Shown here: positions 4,594-5,664 of the stretch, one piece after another
Numbering within the stretch: position 1 is the first letter of the stretch
Layout: every line of letters begins with the position of its first letter
NCBI RefSeq assembly: GCF_014904065.1
Contig: NZ_JACXJG010000018.1
Span: forward strand, 104,587 to 110,250
DNA: 5,664 nt
DNA from: Gulosibacter sediminis
Lineage (GTDB): Bacteria > Actinomycetota > Actinomycetes > Actinomycetales > Microbacteriaceae
Direction of reading: 5' to 3'
Made by a program: the position numbers and the translations under genes
Notes under the pieces: generated by a model
Seen by the model: only the letters and a program-made list of their open reading frames with translations
What the model was told of the DNA's origin: nothing
Database searches by the model: none

Positions 4594-4950
4594 CACGCCG
4601 ACGCACGCAACCTCAGCACCGCACCCGCCGACCTGACCCCGCCCGGAGGGCCTGGCCTGGCACCCGCCGAAGGCGGGCTGCCCATCGCCGTGATGACGGT
4701 CCGCAGCCGTGCTTCGCACTCCAAGAGTTTCGGGGGCCTCATTCGTTCCTACGGGCGCGGCAAGGGCTTGTCGATTGCCGCGCCTTGCAACAACGCGCCT
4801 GGTCAGAAGCCGATTCCGTCTTCGCTGCGTCGCGTCGCCTCGCGGGTTCATTTGAGGTCTCATTTGGGGGTCAATACGGGGTCATTTAGGCGCCGCACCC
4901 CCTCTGCGGCCCTCCACGCCGCCTGCGACGGGGGTGGTCGCCGTGGCTAA
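4591..4950 (+). CDS. Doubtful small ORF overlapping the candidate replication origin
   Basis: A 119-residue open frame starting at the ATG of the second junction repeat. Residues 1-35 are Pro/Ala/Gly-rich and could be coding. From about residue 36 on, the composition changes to Ser/Arg/His-rich, and the DNA carries a 10-bp inverted repeat and 11-base direct repeats, more like an origin than a gene. Against dismissal, the frame stays open to the end and finishes in GGGRRG, matching the C-termini of the two ORFs before it. The stop (4948-4950) overlaps the rep start (GTG 4943). It could serve mainly as a leader that delivers ribosomes to rep. No family recognised. Confidence 0.35.
   Translation: MHADARNLSTAPADLTPPGGPGLAPAEGGLPIAVMTVRSRASHSKSFGGLIRSYGRGKGLSIAAPCNNAPGQKPIPSSLRRVASRVHLRSHLGVNTGSFRRRTPSAALHAACDGGGRRG
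4663..4677 (+). other. Short GC hairpin
   Basis: CCCGCC (4663-4668) and GGCGGG (4672-4677) form a perfect 6-bp stem with a GAA loop, upstream of the candidate origin. It may be part of a single-strand or double-strand origin structure, or simply codon choice in the small ORF. There is no T-tract. Confidence 0.25.
4754..4784 (+). other. Perfect 10-bp inverted repeat, candidate nick-site hairpin of a rolling-circle origin
   Basis: GGCGCGGCAA (4754-4763) pairs perfectly with TTGCCGCGCC (4775-4784) around an 11-base loop, GGGCTTGTCGA. Directly 5' lies CCTACGG (4748-4754), whose CTACG resembles the core of the pMV158 nick sequence TACTACG/A as I recall it, though here it sits at the stem base rather than in the loop. 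The hairpin lies about 80 bases upstream of direct repeats and about 160 bases upstream of the rep start, which fits a nic locus. Confidence 0.5.
4848..4891 (+). repeat. Direct repeats (iterons), candidate Rep binding site
   Basis: The units are TCATTTGAGG (4848-4857), TCATTTGGGG (4860-4869), a degenerate TCAATACGGG (4871-4880) and TCATTTAGGC (4882-4891). Start-to-start spacing is 12, 11 and 11 bases, so all units face about the same side of the helix. In pMV158-type plasmids RepB binds three 11-bp direct repeats (bind) located roughly 80 bases downstream of the nick and upstream of repB. The same order and similar distance occur here. Confidence 0.65.
4896..4936 (+). promoter_or_regulatory. 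Hairpin that could mask the rep ribosome binding site
   Basis: CACCCCC (4896-4902) pairs with GGGGGTG (4930-4936), seven GC-rich pairs, with an inner stem GCGGC (4906-4910)/GCCGC (4918-4922). The 3' arm contains the GGGGTGG ribosome site for GTG 4943. Ribosomes reading through the upstream ORF would open it, making rep expression depend on translation of that ORF (inference). Confidence 0.4.
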
Positions 4951-5664
4951 GCAGGAGAACAACCCGACGAGCATCGGGCTCACGCAGTACCTCGATCCGT
5001 CGTACTGGACCTGGGCTGCCGAGGACCCGAACGGGGCCGCGCTGCTCGAGCAGGGAGCCGGGGCGATCCTCGCCTACGTCGCGCAGCGGCTCGAGGCCAT
5101 CGGCTGCGAGGTCATCGAGGCCTACGGAATCGTGCACGACAAGGATGAGCGCGAGGTCTGGAGCGACACGGAGAAGGCTCTGGTGGTCGAGCCGAAGCCC
5201 GATCACCTGCACGCGGTCATCAAGTTCGCCAGCCGTGCGAAGAGCGCGCCGCTGGATCGGCTCGCGTTCGGCATCGGCGTCGAGCCCCAGTACGTCGAGA
5301 AGCCGGGCCGCGGTCGGTACGCCTTCGACAACATGCTGTCGTACCTGACTCACGTGAAGTATGCGGACAAGCATCAGTACGCGCCGTCGGAGGTCGCCAC
5401 GGTGCGCGGGCCGGACTACCTCGGGATCGACGCCCAGCGCCGGGAGACCTGGCTCAAGGGGCGCGCCCACGTGAAGAAGAAGGTCGTCGCGGAGAACTTC
5501 GAGGACATGCGGGAGCGGGTGCTGCAGGGCGAAATCACGCGGGATCAGATCATGCTCACGGACGAACTGTTCGACATCTACTCGCGGCATCAGCGGGAGA
5601 TCGACGACGCGCTGTCGGCCTACGGCCAGCGCCGCGCGTACCGGGCGGCCGCGAAGCTGCGCGC
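4943..5664 (+). CDS. rep: HUH rolling-circle replication initiator, Rep_2/pMV158 RepB-like (3' end outside window)
   Basis: 240 residues are visible and the frame is open at the window end. Rep_2-like landmarks appear in order: GIVHDKDE with HDKD at 65-68, the metal-binding HUH motif as His88-Leu-His90 in PDHLHAVIKF, and YLTHVKYADKHQY with the probable nicking Tyr134, 44 residues after the second His (close to the spacing I recall for RepB of pMV158). The protein is expected to nick the element origin and prime rolling-circle replication after excision. Residues 185-240 (ENFEDMRERVLQGEITRDQI, then LTDELFDIYSRHQREIDDAL) are helical and resemble the linker that precedes an SF3 helicase domain in longer Reps, so a helicase may follow. 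GTG 4943 is chosen for its GGGGTGG ribosome site; GTG 4934 is an in-frame alternative. The start overlaps the preceding ORF by 8 bases. Confidence 0.85.
   Translation, partial: MAKQENNPTSIGLTQYLDPSYWTWAAEDPNGAALLEQGAGAILAYVAQRLEAIGCEVIEAYGIVHDKDEREVWSDTEKALVVEPKPDHLHAVIKFASRAKSAPLDRLAFGIGVEPQYVEKPGRGRYAFDNMLSYLTHVKYADKHQYAPSEVATVRGPDYLGIDAQRRETWLKGRAHVKKKVVAENFEDMRERVLQGEITRDQIMLTDELFDIYSRHQREIDDALSAYGQRRAYRAAAKLR

Larger units (their letters stand above)
2470..5664 (+). mobile_element. Serine-integrase integrative element with rolling-circle Rep (left part only)
   Basis: The element starts where the monooxygenase gene is broken and runs past the window end. All its visible genes point rightward: integrase, three small overlapping ORFs, and a HUH replication initiator, with a candidate rolling-circle origin just before rep. 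An integrase next to one att site plus an autonomous Rep is typical of actinobacterial integrative and mobilizable or conjugative elements and some plasmid-like islands. No phage structural, relaxase or FtsK/TraB-like translocase gene is in view, so the element type (conjugative, mobilizable, satellite or integrative plasmid) cannot be decided here. Confidence 0.75.

Noticed and set aside
4848..4891. CRISPR-like short repeats
   Set aside because: Units are about 10-11 bases, tandem and without spacers; iterons before rep fit better.
4886..5590. A 234-codon open frame on the minus strand opposite rep
   Set aside because: It is a composition-driven shadow; the plus strand carries the HDKD, HUH and Tyr motifs of Rep.

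Overview
The window reads as high-GC actinobacterial DNA. The protein families (an HhH-GPD glycosylase typical of Actinomycetota, a KmtR/NmtR-like metalloregulator, a flavin-dependent luciferase-like monooxygenase, a large serine integrase), GC-rich third codon positions, and GTG/TTG starts all fit. The genus cannot be named from the sequence. All family assignments come from reading motifs; no database search was run.

Left part, host chromosome (1-2469). A base-excision glycosylase gene runs leftward (24-614). A small ArsR-type regulator runs rightward from an overlapping start (608-880) and appears to have lost its C-terminal metal-binding tail. Between it and the start of a luciferase-like monooxygenase gene lies a Fic AMP-transferase gene (about 978-2177) of visibly lower GC. 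The Fic gene looks like an islet that replaced the 3' end of the regulator and whatever followed it.

Right part, integrated element (about 2470 to the window end). The monooxygenase reading frame breaks off after about 85 codons, and a complete large serine integrase gene starts 43 bases later. This is the expected layout of an attachment-site junction. After the integrase come a palindrome-rich 181-base gap and a chain of three small overlapping ORFs (4131-4343, 4343-4591, 4591-4950), of which the second encodes a helix-turn-helix protein. They end in a rolling-circle type HUH replication initiator of the pMV158 RepB/Rep_2 kind (4943 to beyond the window). The three small ORFs end in the same Gly-Gly-Gly-Arg coding motif, which also forms the translation start region of the next gene, so the set looks translationally coupled.

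The most interesting signal is a candidate double-strand origin inside the third small ORF: a perfect 10-bp inverted repeat, then, about 80 bases downstream, three to four direct repeats with 11-12 base periodicity, just upstream of rep. The order (hairpin, repeats, rep) and spacing resemble the nic/bind layout of pMV158. A further hairpin could mask the rep ribosome binding site. Together these suggest an integrative element that excises with a serine recombinase and replicates by rolling circle. Its other end and any transfer genes lie outside the window.
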